Assembly: GCF_000718325.1 (NCBI RefSeq)
Contig: NZ_JOFV01000006.1
Location: forward strand, 186,001 to 250,000
Source: Oerskovia turbata
Lineage (GTDB): Bacteria; Actinomycetota; Actinomycetes; Actinomycetales; Cellulomonadaceae
Length of the DNA: 64,000 nucleotides
Direction of reading: 5' to 3'
Shown here: in pieces, positions 8,590-17,657 of the stretch
Layout of the letters: the number at the start of each line of letters is the position of its first letter
How positions within the stretch are numbered: position 1 is the first letter of the stretch
Notes under the pieces: model-generated
Told to the model about the DNA's origin: nothing
The model's input: only the letters and a program-made list of their open reading frames with translations
The model's database searches: none
Position numbers and translations under genes: made by a program

Positions 8590-9597
8590 TCAGCGACGAC
8601 GCGGCTGCGACGTCGACGACCGACGGACCAGGTGCGTCGGATACGTCAGGCTGTCCGGCACCGGAGCACCGTTGATCATCTCCATGAGCAGCATCGACGC
8701 GTCCGCACCCTGCTGGTAGGCGTCCTGCCCGATCGTCGTCAGCCCGACCAGCTCGCCCAGGTCGTGCCCGTCGACCCCGATCACCGACAGGTCGCGCGGC
8801 ACGTCCAGACCCAGGTCGCGCGCCGCGAGGATCGCGCCCATCGCCATCTCGTCCGACGCCGCGAAGATCGCCGTGACGTCCGGGCGCCTCCGCAGGAGAG
8901 ACTTGGTCGAGGACCGCCCACCCTCGACGTCGAACCCACCGTTCACCACGAGGTCGGGCGACGGCTCGATCCCGGCCTTCCTGAGGGCACGCTCGTACCC
9001 CGTCGACCGCTCGATCGGCGGCGACCAGGACGAGACCAGGTCCGGCTGGCCCGTGATGTGGCCGACGACCCGGTGCCCCAGGTCCAGCAGGTGACGGGTC
9101 GCGAGGGACCCCGTCCGCACGTCGTCGAGGCGGACCGTCACCTGGTCCGCCGGACCCGAACCCACGAACGCCAGGGGCGTCCCCAGCGCCACGAGCGAGG
9201 CCACCTCGTCGTCCTCGAGCGGGAGCCCGACCACGAGGGTGCCGTCGACGCGGTGCCGCAGGACCGTCGGGTCGACCGTGCGGCGCGGGCGCCCGTCGTC
9301 CACCTCGAACGTGTAGAGCAGCACGTCGTAGCCCACCGAGCGCAGCGCACGCTCCGCGCCCTCGATGACGTTCGCGAAGAACCACCTGCTCACCCACGGC
9401 GTGATCACACCGATCGTCCGGGTGCGCCCCGTCGCGAGCGACGCCGCCGACGGCGACGGGACGTACCCCAGGCGCTCGGCCTCCGCCCGGACGCGCGCCC
9501 GGGTCGAGGCCGACACGTTCGGCAGCCCCCGCAGCGCGCGCGAGACCGTCGCCGTCGACACACCGGCTGCCTGCGCTACCTCGTCAATACCTGCCAC
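8590..9597 (-). CDS. LacI-family transcriptional regulator of the sugar ABC operon
   Basis: The N-terminal helix-turn-helix GVSTATVSRAL and the hinge helix (SPSAASLATGRT) precede a periplasmic-binding-protein-like sugar-sensing domain (IGVITPWVSRWFFANVIEG, DVTAIFAASDEMAMGAI, LSVIGVDGHD). I placed the start at GTG 9597, which puts the helix-turn-helix at the very N-terminus as in all LacI proteins and gives 335 residues. The longer frame to 9774 adds 59 residues with no family counterpart. It lies upstream of the sugar operon in the same direction and probably represses it through the palindrome at 8382-8395. Confidence 0.9.
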   Translation of the reverse strand: MAGIDEVAQAAGVSTATVSRALRGLPNVSASTRARVRAEAERLGYVPSPSAASLATGRTRTIGVITPWVSRWFFANVIEGAERALRSVGYDVLLYTFEVDDGRPRRTVDPTVLRHRVDGTLVVGLPLEDDEVASLVALGTPLAFVGSGPADQVTVRLDDVRTGSLATRHLLDLGHRVVGHITGQPDLVSSWSPPIERSTGYERALRKAGIEPSPDLVVNGGFDVEGGRSSTKSLLRRRPDVTAIFAASDEMAMGAILAARDLGLDVPRDLSVIGVDGHDLGELVGLTTIGQDAYQQGADASMLLMEMINGAPVPDSLTYPTHLVRRSSTSQPRRR

Positions 9598-9801
9598 GAG
9601 GAGCGATTGTCCCCCGTCCCCGGGGCAGAAGCGATTCGCGCCACGGACGGACGGGGATCGTCCAGGCACGGTGCGCAGCCCACCAGGGGTCCCTCGGTTG
9701 CACCCCGGGCGCTCCCCCGTGACACCCTGGGAGCAGGCCGGACGCCGCCGCGGCCTCCCGCAGCGGCCCGGCACCTACACGCACGCACCGAGAGGAACAC
9801 C

Positions 9802-10584
9802 ATGATCGAGCTGAGGACCCCCCGCGAGATCGAGCAGATGCGCCCGGCGGGCCGCTTCGTCGCGGACGTCCTCACGCAGGTCAGCGCGGCCGCGAAGGTC
9901 GGCGTCAACCTGCTCGAGCTCGACGCCCTGGCCCACAGGATGATCAAGGACCGCGGCGCCGAGTCGTGCTACATCGACTACCACCCGTCGTTCGGCGCGA
10001 GCCCCTTCGGCAAGGTCATCTGCACGTCGGTCAACGACGCCGTCCTGCACGGCCTGCCGTTCGACTACCGCCTCCAGGACGGCGACCTGCTGAGCCTCGA
10101 CTTCGCGGCCTCGGTCGACGGCTGGGTCTCGGACAGCGCGGTGTCGTTCGTCGTCGGGAACCCGCGCGGGGGCGACCGCGGCGCCGCGGACCAGAAGCTC
10201 ATCGTCGCGACCCAGGACGCCCTGGCCGCGGGGATCGCGGCCGCGCAGCCGGGCAACAAGGTCGGCGACATCTCGGCCGCGATCGCGGCCGTGGGGCACG
10301 GGGCGGGCTACCGGATCAACACCGACTTCGGCGGTCACGGCGTGGGCCGCACCATGCACGGCGACCCGCACGTGCCCAACGACGGCCGCAAGGGCCGCGG
10401 GTTCCCGCTCAAGCCGGGCCTCGTGATCGCGATCGAGCCGTGGTTCCTCGAGACGACCGACGAGATCTTCACCGACCCCGACGGCTGGACCCTGCGCAGC
10501 GCCGACGGCTCGCGCGGCGCGCACTCGGAGCACACGGTCGCGATCACAGAAGACGGGCCGGTCATCCTGACGGCCCGCGACTGA
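9802..10584 (+). CDS. map: Methionine aminopeptidase, type I
   Basis: Removes N-terminal methionine from nascent proteins in the cytosol. The protein has 260 residues, the usual type I length. All five metal ligands can be read: Asp in SLDFA, Asp in VSDSA, His in GGHGVGR, Glu in AIEPWF and Glu in HSEHTVAI. The substrate-binding YHPSFGASPF and ICTSVNDAVLHG segments are present. ATG 9802 follows AGAGGAAC. It is monocistronic and convergent with the GNAT gene, with a family A element between them. Confidence 0.95.
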   Translation: MIELRTPREIEQMRPAGRFVADVLTQVSAAAKVGVNLLELDALAHRMIKDRGAESCYIDYHPSFGASPFGKVICTSVNDAVLHGLPFDYRLQDGDLLSLDFAASVDGWVSDSAVSFVVGNPRGGDRGAADQKLIVATQDALAAGIAAAQPGNKVGDISAAIAAVGHGAGYRINTDFGGHGVGRTMHGDPHVPNDGRKGRGFPLKPGLVIAIEPWFLETTDEIFTDPDGWTLRSADGSRGAHSEHTVAITEDGPVILTARD

Positions 10585-10603
10585 CGCCTGGCCCCCGGGG
10601 CCG

Positions 10604-10671
10604 CGAGGTAGAGGCCTGGCGTCGAGGTAGAGGGCCGGGGCCCTCTACCTCGACGGTTCGCCTCTACCTCG
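10604..10671. repeat. Family A palindromic element A1 (four cgaggtagag words)
   Basis: Words cgaggtagag at 10604 and 10623 and their reverse complements at 10643 and 10662. The spacing is 19 bases within each pair. The inner pair forms a perfect 16-bp stem with a two-base centre (10621-10654), and the outer pair a 12-bp stem around it. It lies between convergent map and GNAT genes, so a bidirectional terminator role is plausible. The last word contains the TAG stop codon of the GNAT gene. Confidence 0.85.
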
Positions 10672-11110
10672 GCGCAACCGACTTCTTGAAGAAGGTCGCC
10701 GAGTCCTCGTACCCGAGGGCTTGGTAGAAGGTCCCCGACCGGCGGCTCGCGAGCGACACGTACGCCGCCCCGGACACCGCTGCCCACGCCTCGGCTGCCG
10801 CCATGAGCTTCCGCCCGACGCCCTGTCCACGCAGCACCGCGTCGACCATGACCTCCTCGACCCAGACGACGGGTGCGTTCGCGAGGAACGTCCGGTGTCG
10901 GTGCGCGAGCAGGTACCCGACGGCGCCGCTCCCCCGGTCCGCGACCAGCAACAGGGCGTCGGCGGTCGTCAGGAGAGCACGGAACGTCGTGGCGAACGGC
11001 TCGCGCTCGGGGCAGAAGGACGTCGCGAAGTCCCGCGCGAGCGGCCAGACGGCGTCGAGGTCGTCGGCCGTGGCCCGTCGGACGATCGTGGTGACTGCTG
11101 CGTCGTTCAC
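10664..11110 (-). CDS. GNAT-family N-acetyltransferase
   Basis: A 148-residue acetyl-CoA-dependent acyltransferase of unknown substrate. The core fold is visible: VVWVEEVMVDAVLRGQGVGRKLM is the beta4-motif A acetyl-CoA-binding region with RGQGVG, followed by FYQALGYE near the C-terminus. It starts at a GTG with TAGGCT six bases upstream, suggesting leaderless translation. The TAG stop lies inside the family A word at 10662-10671, so the last residues (APR) are encoded by the edge of a dispersed repeat. Confidence 0.88.
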   Translation of the reverse strand: MNDAAVTTIVRRATADDLDAVWPLARDFATSFCPEREPFATTFRALLTTADALLLVADRGSGAVGYLLAHRHRTFLANAPVVWVEEVMVDAVLRGQGVGRKLMAAAEAWAAVSGAAYVSLASRRSGTFYQALGYEDSATFFKKSVAPR

Positions 11111-11141
11111 GCGCGCAGCCTAGCGCCGGCCCCGTCCCCCG

Positions 11142-11209
11142 CGAAGTAGAGGCCTGACGTCGAGATAGAGGGGCCGGGCCCTCTATCTCGACAGTTGCCC
11201 TCTATCTCG
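11142..11209. repeat. Family A palindromic element A2 (variant words)
   Basis: The architecture and 19-base spacing match A1: words at 11142, 11161, 11181 and 11200. Here the words read cgagatagag and ctctatctcg. The change therefore appears in both arms and base pairing is kept, except the outermost left word (cgaagtagag). It lies 19 bases past the HAD gene stop codon and upstream of the GNAT gene. Confidence 0.8.
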
Positions 11210-11227
11210 CGAGCAGCCCGCGGGCCG

Positions 11228-12169
11228 TCAGACCAGGCTGCGCAGCACCGCGACCGCGCCGGCCTCGTCGATGCTGCCCGTGACCTCGTCCGCCGCCGCC
11301 TTGACCTCGGGCTCGGCGTGGCCCATGGCCACCCCGCGACCGGCCCAGCGCAGCATGTCGATGTCGTTGCTGCCGTCCCCCACGGCCACGGTCGCTCCCG
11401 GCGCCACGCCCAGCAGCCCCCGCACGCGCTCCAGGGCGCTCGCCTTGGTCACGCCCAGCGGCGCGATGTCCATCCACGCCGTCCAGCCCACCGCGTACGT
11501 GACGTCGCTCAGCCCCAGGGAACCGGCCAGCGCGCTGAACTCCTCGCTCGTCGACCCCGGGTTGCGCACCACGACACGCGTGACCTCGCCCGACCACAGC
11601 TCCTCGAAGTCGACCACGTCGTGCACGCCGTCGAGCTCACCGTGCGGGAACAGGTCGTTCATGCGGAAGCCGATCCCCACGTCCTCGACCGCGAACAGCG
11701 CGTCGGGGAGCTGGTCGCGCAGCAGCCGCAGCGCGTTCTCCGGGTTGAACGTGATCATCTCGTCGACCACGTAGCCCGTGGGCGACGAGTCGTCGAAGCG
11801 TGCCGTCACGGCGCCGTTCGAGCACACCATGAACCCTTCCGTGAGACCCAGGCGCTCGGCGATGGGCAGCACCGCGATGAGCGAGCGGCCCGACGACAGC
11901 AGCACGTGGTGCCCCGCCGCCCGTACGGCCGCGACCGCGTCCGCGACACCGTCGCTCAGGACGTCGTCGTGGCTCAGGATCGTCCCGTCGATGTCGAGCG
12001 CGACGAGCAGCGGCCCCACCCCCGGACGGGCCGGGTTCGCGGCACGGGCCGCGTCGGACCGGGTGTCCGTGCCCGACGGCGCCACCCCGCCCGGGTGCGA
12101 CGGCGCGCCTGCGGGAGCGACGTCGTCGGGCCGGGGGGTGCTCGTGGTGACCTTCGAAGGGCCCGTCAC
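11228..12169 (-). CDS. HAD-superfamily hydrolase, Cof/type IIB
   Basis: Mg-dependent phosphatase of the sugar-phosphatase-like Cof group, 313 residues. Motif I is DIDGTI (about residue 58), motif II is LLSSGRS, and the C-terminal motif is [10 protein letters not shown]. An uncharged N-terminal extension of about 50 residues (Pro/Ala/Gly, including the recurring PSG-type linker) is atypical. It starts at a GTG that overlaps the serS stop codon, so it is translationally coupled to seryl-tRNA synthetase. Substrate unknown. Confidence 0.88.
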   Translation of the reverse strand: MTGPSKVTTSTPRPDDVAPAGAPSHPGGVAPSGTDTRSDAARAANPARPGVGPLLVALDIDGTILSHDDVLSDGVADAVAAVRAAGHHVLLSSGRSLIAVLPIAERLGLTEGFMVCSNGAVTARFDDSSPTGYVVDEMITFNPENALRLLRDQLPDALFAVEDVGIGFRMNDLFPHGELDGVHDVVDFEELWSGEVTRVVVRNPGSTSEEFSALAGSLGLSDVTYAVGWTAWMDIAPLGVTKASALERVRGLLGVAPGATVAVGDGSNDIDMLRWAGRGVAMGHAEPEVKAAADEVTGSIDEAGAVAVLRSLV

Positions 12170-13488
12170 TCCGTGCCCCTCGACGTGCCCTTCGACGAAC
12201 CGGCCGACGCGCCCACCGGCTCCAGGACCTCGAGCCCGCCCAGGTAGGGCCGCAGGCCCTCGGGGACGCGGACCGAGCCATCAGGCTGCTGGTGGTTCTC
12301 GAGGATCGCGACGATCCAGCGCGTCGTGCCCAGCGTGCCGTTGAGCGTCGCGACCGTGCGCGTCTCGGACTTGCCGTCGACGTCGACGCGCTCGCGCACG
12401 CCCAGGCGGCGGGCCTGGAACGTCGTGCAGTTCGAGGTCGACGTCAGCTCGAGGTAGCGCTCCTGCGTCGGCAGCCAGGCCTCGCAGTCGAACTTGCGGG
12501 CCGCGCTCGACCCCAGGTCACCGGCAGCCGTGTCGATCACGCGGTACGGCAGCTCGCACGTGCGCAGCATGGCCTCCTCCCAGGCGAGAAGACGCTGGTG
12601 CTCGGCCTCGGCGTCGGCCGGGTCGACATAGCTGAACATCTCGACCTTGTGGAACTGGTGCACGCGGATGATGCCCCGTGTGTCCTTGCCGTACGAACCG
12701 GCCTCGCGGCGGTAGCACGCGCTCCAGCCCGCGTACCGCTTGGGGCCGTCCGACAGGTCGAGGATCTCGCCCGAGTGGTAGCCCGCGAGCGCGACCTCGC
12801 TCGTGCCGACCAGGTACAGGTCGTCGGCCTCCAGACGGTAGATCTCGTCCGCGTGCTCGCCCAGGAACCCCGTGCCCTGCATGATCTCGGGGCGCACGAG
12901 CGTCGGCGTGATGACGGGCGTGAAGCCCGCCTGCGTCGCCTGGTCCATGGCCGCGTTGAGCAGCGCGAGCTCGAGGCGCGCCCCGACCCCCGTCAGGTAG
13001 TAGAACCGGGCGCCCGACACCTTGGCGCCGCGCTCGGTGTCGATCGCGCGCAGGCCCTCACCCAGCTCGAGGTGGTCGCGGGGCGTGAAGCCCTCGGCCG
13101 CGAAGTCGCGGACGGTGCCCTCCTCGCGGAGCACGACGTAGTCGTCCTCGCCGCCAGGGGGCGCCCCCTCGATCACGTTCGAGATCTTGTAGAGGATCGT
13201 CTTGAGCTGCGCCTCGGCGTCGTCGGCGTCCTTCTGACGGGCCTTGACGCCCTCCGCGAGCTGCTTGGTGTGCGCGAGCAGGGCGGTCTTCTCGTCGCCC
13301 TTCGCCTGCGCGACCTTCTTGCCCAGGGACTTCTGCTCGGCGCGCATCTGCTCGAAGTCCGTCAGCGCGCTGCGACGGCGGGAGTCGGCGTCGAGCGCCT
13401 GGTCCACGAGGGCGGGGTCGTCGCCGCGAGCCACCTGGCTGGCGCGGACGACGTCGGGGTTGTCGCGCAGAAGTCGAAGATCGATCAC
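12166..13488 (-). CDS. serS: Seryl-tRNA synthetase
   Basis: Class II synthetase charging tRNA-Ser. The N-terminal antiparallel coiled coil (about residues 30-110) binds the tRNA long arm. Motif 2 is [13 protein letters not shown] and is followed by [14 protein letters not shown]. Motif 3 is [28 protein letters not shown] is the seryl-adenylate pocket. I chose GTG 13488 (protein VIDLRLL) because TACCCT lies exactly six bases upstream, the leaderless pattern seen for many genes here. GTG 13491 is the alternative. The C-terminus carries a Gly/Ser/Thr tail of about 15 residues. Downstream, the HAD gene overlaps. Confidence 0.95.
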   Translation of the reverse strand: MIDLRLLRDNPDVVRASQVARGDDPALVDQALDADSRRRSALTDFEQMRAEQKSLGKKVAQAKGDEKTALLAHTKQLAEGVKARQKDADDAEAQLKTILYKISNVIEGAPPGGEDDYVVLREEGTVRDFAAEGFTPRDHLELGEGLRAIDTERGAKVSGARFYYLTGVGARLELALLNAAMDQATQAGFTPVITPTLVRPEIMQGTGFLGEHADEIYRLEADDLYLVGTSEVALAGYHSGEILDLSDGPKRYAGWSACYRREAGSYGKDTRGIIRVHQFHKVEMFSYVDPADAEAEHQRLLAWEEAMLRTCELPYRVIDTAAGDLGSSAARKFDCEAWLPTQERYLELTSTSNCTTFQARRLGVRERVDVDGKSETRTVATLNGTLGTTRWIVAILENHQQPDGSVRVPEGLRPYLGGLEVLEPVGASAGSSKGTSRGTE

Positions 13489-13532
13489 CACTAGAGGGTA
13501 TCCAACGTGCGGGAGGCCGCGGCACGGGGCCC

Positions 13533-13649
13533 GCCGACGGTGACGCACGCGGACGCCGACGGTGACGTACGCGTGCGCCGAGGGCGACGGGCCGACCGCC
13601 GAGGGTGACGGGCACGTCACCCTCGGCGGTCGGGCACGTCACCCTCGGC
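13533..13649. repeat. Family B element B1 with 17-bp hairpin
   Basis: Six copies of gccgagggtgacg or its one-base variants: forward at 13533, 13555, 13577 and 13598, and reverse at 13615 and 13637. Spacing is 22 bases, with one 21. The last forward and first reverse copies form a perfect 17-bp stem with a ggca loop (13594-13631). The reverse word at 13637 contains the stop codon of the ferric-siderophore ATPase gene. It separates that operon from serS, so termination is the simplest role. Confidence 0.85.
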
Positions 13650-14541
13650 GGCCCAGCGGGATCACCAGCGGCGTGCCCGTGACCGGGTCGTCGATGATCG
13701 TGCAGCGCAGCCCGAACACCTCCTCGACCAGCTCGGCCGTGACGATCTCGCCCGGCGCCCCCTGCGCCACCACGGCCCCGTCCTTCATCGCGACCAGGTG
13801 GGTCGCGTAGCGGCAGGCGTGGTTGAGGTCGTGCAGCACCGCGACGAGCGTGCGCCCTTCGCGGTTGAGGTCGCCGAACAGCTCGAGCAGCTCGATCTGG
13901 TGCGCGATGTCGAGGAACGTCGTGGGCTCGTCGAGCAGCAGCAGCTCGGTCTCCTGCGCGAGCACCATGGACACCCACACGCGCTGGCGCTGGCCGCCGG
14001 AGAGCTCGTCGACGGGCCGCGCCGACAGCGGCGTGACCTGCGTGGCCGCGAGCGCCCGTACGACGGCGTCCTCGTCCTCGCGCGACCACTGCCGCAGGAG
14101 CTTCTGGTGCGGGTAGCGGCCGCGGGCCACGAGGTCGGCGACGGTGATGCCGTCGGGCGCGATCGACGTCTGGGGCAGGAGCCCGAGCCGTCGCGCGACC
14201 TCCTTGGCCTTGTAGGACGTGATGGTCTTGCCGTCGAGCACGACCTGCCCGGCGCTCGGGGTGAGCAGCCGTGACAGGGCACGCAGCAGGGTCGACTTGC
14301 CGCACGCGTTGGGCCCGACGATCACGGTGAAGGACCGGTCGGGGATCGCGACGTCGAGCCCTTGGGACACGATGCGTTCGTGGTACCCGATGCTGAGCCC
14401 TTCGGCGCGCAGCCGGGGCTCGCCGGGTGCACCAGGGACGGCTTGCCCGACGGCGGAGCCCGCCGCGGGCGCGTCGGCCGCGGCCGGGTTCGTGGTCGCC
14501 GGGGTCACCGGCGTCACCGGGGTGGTCGTCGTGGCGGTCAT
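13639..14541 (-). CDS. Iron-siderophore ABC transporter ATP-binding protein (FepC/FecE type)
   Basis: A 300-residue ATPase energising ferric-siderophore import. Walker A is GPNACGKST, the Q-loop lies in LLPQTSIAPDG, the signature is LSGGQRQRVW, Walker B is LLLLDEPTTFLD and the H-loop is VLHDLNHA. A Thr/Pro/Ala-rich N-terminal extension of about 40 residues precedes the domain. ATG 14541 has GAGGAG upstream. It is the last gene of the operon. Its C-terminus, GRRG-stop, is read from a family B word in the frame CGC CGA GGG TGA. Confidence 0.94.
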   Translation of the reverse strand: MTATTTTPVTPVTPATTNPAAADAPAAGSAVGQAVPGAPGEPRLRAEGLSIGYHERIVSQGLDVAIPDRSFTVIVGPNACGKSTLLRALSRLLTPSAGQVVLDGKTITSYKAKEVARRLGLLPQTSIAPDGITVADLVARGRYPHQKLLRQWSREDEDAVVRALAATQVTPLSARPVDELSGGQRQRVWVSMVLAQETELLLLDEPTTFLDIAHQIELLELFGDLNREGRTLVAVLHDLNHACRYATHLVAMKDGAVVAQGAPGEIVTAELVEEVFGLRCTIIDDPVTGTPLVIPLGRRG

Positions 14542-14594
14542 CGCCGTCTCCTCGGGAGGGGTGGGGCTGGTCGGGGCCGTGCGGGTCCGGGTGG

Positions 14595-15671
14595 TCACTG
14601 CCGCCTCGCCTCCCGGGCGAGCAGCCACACGAGGTAGCAGCCGCCGATGCTGACGGTCACGACGCCCACGGGGAGCTGCGTGGGCGCGAACGCGCGCTGC
14701 GCGACGAGGTCGCTCGCGGCGAGCAGCGCGGCGCCCATGGCGGCCGAGGACGCGAGGCCGACGGTCGCGCCGCGCGTGAGGCGGCGGGCAAGCTGGGGCG
14801 CGGCGAGCGAGATGAACGCGATGGGTCCGGCCGCGGCCGTGACGAGCGCCGTCAGGGCGACGCCCACGACGACGAGCGAGAGCCGCGTGCGTTCGGAGCG
14901 GACGCCGAGGGCCTGCGCGGCGTCGTCGCCCATCTCGAGGACGTTCATGCGGCGCCCCAGGAGGAACAGGGGCGGCACGAGCGCCGCGAGGATGAGCACG
15001 ACGGGCAGCACCTGGGTCCAGGACAGCCCGTTGAGGCTGCCTGCTCCCCAGGTCGCGGCGGCCATGGCGCGCGCGAGGTCGGCCTTGAGGATGAGCCAGG
15101 TGTTGACGGACGCGAGCATGGCGCTGATCGCGATGCCGACGATGATGAGCCGGAAGCCCTGGACGCCGTTCTTGTACGCGAGCAGGTAGACGACGCCCGC
15201 GGTGACGAGCCCGCCGATCATTGCCCCGGCGGCGACCGCGCTGTACGAGCCGCCGAGCAGCAGGATCACGACGAGCGCACCGGTGTACGCGCCGGTGTTG
15301 AACCCGATGATGTCGGGGCTGCCGAGGGGGTTGCGGGTCAGGGACTGGAAGATCGCGCCGCTCATGCCGAGGGCGCCGCCGAGCAGGATCGCGAGCAGGA
15401 CGCGCGGGAGGCGCCACTCGACGACGACCATGCGGATCACCTCGGGGGCGTCGCCGGTGAGGGCGCGCAGCACGTCGGGCACGGCGACGGCGTAGTCGCC
15501 GACCCCGAGCGCGACGACACCCACCGCCGCGGCGAGCGCCACGAGCACGAGGGTCACGACGGCGGCGCGCACGTCGAGGCGGGCGGAGAACCGTCCGCGG
15601 CGCGAGCGCACGACGCGCGTGGGTCGGCCGAAGTCGAGGCGGGCGCGCGGCGTCTGCACGGGCACGGTCAC
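14595..15671 (-). CDS. Iron-siderophore ABC transporter permease 2 (FecCD family)
   Basis: A 358-residue membrane permease with about ten helices. It carries the conserved GAIFQSLTRNPLGSPDIIG and FISLAAPQLARRL segments of the FecCD family. It starts at a GTG overlapping the stop of permease 1 by four bases. It forms the heterodimeric channel with permease 1 and docks with the downstream ATPase. Confidence 0.94.
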   Translation of the reverse strand: MTVPVQTPRARLDFGRPTRVVRSRRGRFSARLDVRAAVVTLVLVALAAAVGVVALGVGDYAVAVPDVLRALTGDAPEVIRMVVVEWRLPRVLLAILLGGALGMSGAIFQSLTRNPLGSPDIIGFNTGAYTGALVVILLLGGSYSAVAAGAMIGGLVTAGVVYLLAYKNGVQGFRLIIVGIAISAMLASVNTWLILKADLARAMAAATWGAGSLNGLSWTQVLPVVLILAALVPPLFLLGRRMNVLEMGDDAAQALGVRSERTRLSLVVVGVALTALVTAAAGPIAFISLAAPQLARRLTRGATVGLASSAAMGAALLAASDLVAQRAFAPTQLPVGVVTVSIGGCYLVWLLAREARRQ

Positions 15672-16780
15672 AGCCCGCTCACCTGCCTGCGTCGCACGAG
15701 CCAGATGAGGACCGGGGCGCCGACGAACGCGGTCACGATGCCGACCTGCAGCTCGGCGGGCCGCAGGACCAGGCGCGCTGCGACGTCGGACACGAGGAGC
15801 AGGACGGGCGACAGGACGAGCGTGCAGGACAGGATCCACCGCTGGTCGGGGCCCACGATCCAGCGCGCGACGTGCGGGACCATGAGCCCCACGAACCCGA
15901 TGGGGCCTGTGGCGGCCGTGGCCGCGCCGCACAGGAGCGTGACCGCGACGACCACGATCGTGCGGGTGCGGTGGATGTGGGCGCCGAGGGACCGGGCGAG
16001 GTCGTCGCCGAGGGCGACCGCGTTGAGCGGGCGTGCGGCGACGATCGCGAGCACGACGCCCACGAGGATGAACGGCGTGACCGTCCCGACCATGTCCCAC
16101 GAGCGGTTGCTGAGCGTGCCAGCCCCCCAGTAGCGCATCGTGTCGAAGACCTGCGGGTTGAGCAGCGTGATGCCCGACGAGATCCCGCCCAGCACGGCGC
16201 CGATCGAGATGCCGGCGAGCGTGAGGCGGATCGGTGTCGCTCCCCCGCGCCCGAGCGAACCGATGAGGTAGACCACGACGGTCGTGACGATCGCCCCGAG
16301 GAACGCGAACCAGATGTACTGCTGGATGGTGACGACGCCGAACGTCGCGACCCCGAGCACCACGGCGAACCCCGCACCCGCGTTGACGCCCAGGATGCCG
16401 GGGTCGGCGAGCGGGTTGCGGGTCAGCGCCTGGATCAACGCGCCCGAGAGTCCGAGCGCGACCCCGACCAGCAGGCCCAGGGCCGTGCGGGGCAGGCGCA
16501 GGTCGCGCAGGACGACCACGTCGTTCGGGTCGGCGCCGGGCGCGCCGACCAGCGCGGACCACACCGAGGCGAGGGGGATCGTCTTGGAGCCCACGGCGAG
16601 GCTCACGAAGACCATCACGACCAGGACCCCGACGGCGACGAGCAGCCACGCGGTCCGCGTCGCGTTGGTCGCGGCGAGGCCGGGCGCCCTGTCGGCGGCC
16701 GCGACGGGGGCCGCGACGGGGGCTGCCGACGAGGACGGCGGGGCGCCGCCCCCCGCAGGGGCCCGTTCGGTCGTCGTCAT
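15668..16780 (-). CDS. Iron-siderophore ABC transporter permease 1 (FecCD family)
   Basis: A 370-residue FecCD permease. The conserved segments are GALIQALTRNPLADPGILG and GFVGLMVPHVARWIVG. An Ala/Pro-rich N-terminal extension of about 40 residues precedes the first helix. ATG 16780 begins one base after the stop of the siderophore-interacting protein gene (TGAGATG). It is part of the five-gene overlapping iron operon. Confidence 0.94.
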   Translation of the reverse strand: MTTTERAPAGGGAPPSSSAAPVAAPVAAADRAPGLAATNATRTAWLLVAVGVLVVMVFVSLAVGSKTIPLASVWSALVGAPGADPNDVVVLRDLRLPRTALGLLVGVALGLSGALIQALTRNPLADPGILGVNAGAGFAVVLGVATFGVVTIQQYIWFAFLGAIVTTVVVYLIGSLGRGGATPIRLTLAGISIGAVLGGISSGITLLNPQVFDTMRYWGAGTLSNRSWDMVGTVTPFILVGVVLAIVAARPLNAVALGDDLARSLGAHIHRTRTIVVVAVTLLCGAATAATGPIGFVGLMVPHVARWIVGPDQRWILSCTLVLSPVLLLVSDVAARLVLRPAELQVGIVTAFVGAPVLIWLVRRRQVSGL

Positions 16781-16781
16781 C

Positions 16782-17657
16782 TCACAGCCCCAACGACTCG
16801 AGCTTGTCGTGATAGGCGTCGGTGACCTCTTCCTCGTCGCGGTCCTCGTCCGCCCAGAGGGCGTCGATCCACGCCTTGACGCTCGGGTCGAGGTTCTCCC
16901 AGCGCTCTGCCCACTTCTCGGCCCCCGCGGTCCAGTACCCGATGGTCTTGTAGGCCGTGACCGGCAGGCCGCGCTCGTGGCGCAGGTACTTGCGGACGGC
17001 GCGCAGCACCTTGGTCTCGCCCGCGAACCAGACGTACCCGACGCCGTCGGGCAGGTCGATGCTCCGCAGGATCTCCTCCAGCCGGCACGGGCCGTGGCCG
17101 TTGCCGCCGTAGACCCACGCGATGTCGACGTCGGGGTTGGCGGGGAAGGACTGGCGGTGGCCCGCGTCGGGCACCTCGACGACGACGCGCGTGCGCACGC
17201 CCGCCGGCGCCTGCTCGATCAGGCGGCCGACCGCGGGCAGTCCCGTCGCGTCCGCGAGGAGGATCTGCCACGCGAGGTCGGCGGGCGGGTCGTACAGCCC
17301 GCGCGGCGAGTTCAGCCCGACGACGTCGCCCGCCTTCGCCTGCTGGGCCCAGGCGGCGGCGACTCCCCCGTCATGGACGACGAAGTCGATCACGACCAGG
17401 CCCGGCGCGGGCACGGCGCGGACCGTGTAGGTCCGCATGGGCGACGCCTGGACGCCCTCGGGGTAGTCCCAGGAGTCCTCGGTCGCGAACGGCAGGACGG
17501 GCTCGGCCTCGCCCGGCGAGGGCAGGAAGACCCGCAGGTACTCGTCGCCCACCCCCGTCGACTCGAAGTCCGCGAGCCCCCCGCCACCGAAGGTGACCCT
17601 GATCATGCCGGGGGTCAGACGCTCGACCGCCACGACCTCGGCGCGGTGGATGCGCAT
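16782..17657 (-). CDS. Siderophore-interacting protein (FAD ferric-siderophore reductase)
   Basis: A 291-residue SIP-family flavoprotein of the ViuB/FscN type, which releases iron from imported ferric siderophores in the cytosol using NAD(P)H. The FAD-binding barrel has RTYTVRAV, preceded by the DEYLRVFLP segment. The C-terminal SIP domain has the WFAGETKVLRAVRKYL motif and TIGYWTAGAEKWAERW. The ATG overlaps the stop of the binding-protein gene (ATGA). Its location inside the uptake operon ties reduction directly to import. Confidence 0.93.
   Translation of the reverse strand: MRIHRAEVVAVERLTPGMIRVTFGGGGLADFESTGVGDEYLRVFLPSPGEAEPVLPFATEDSWDYPEGVQASPMRTYTVRAVPAPGLVVIDFVVHDGGVAAAWAQQAKAGDVVGLNSPRGLYDPPADLAWQILLADATGLPAVGRLIEQAPAGVRTRVVVEVPDAGHRQSFPANPDVDIAWVYGGNGHGPCRLEEILRSIDLPDGVGYVWFAGETKVLRAVRKYLRHERGLPVTAYKTIGYWTAGAEKWAERWENLDPSVKAWIDALWADEDRDEEEVTDAYHDKLESLGL

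Noticed and set aside
9598..9774. N-terminal extension of the LacI-type gene.
   Set aside because: The extra 59 residues precede the helix-turn-helix, lack family similarity and would overlap the map promoter.
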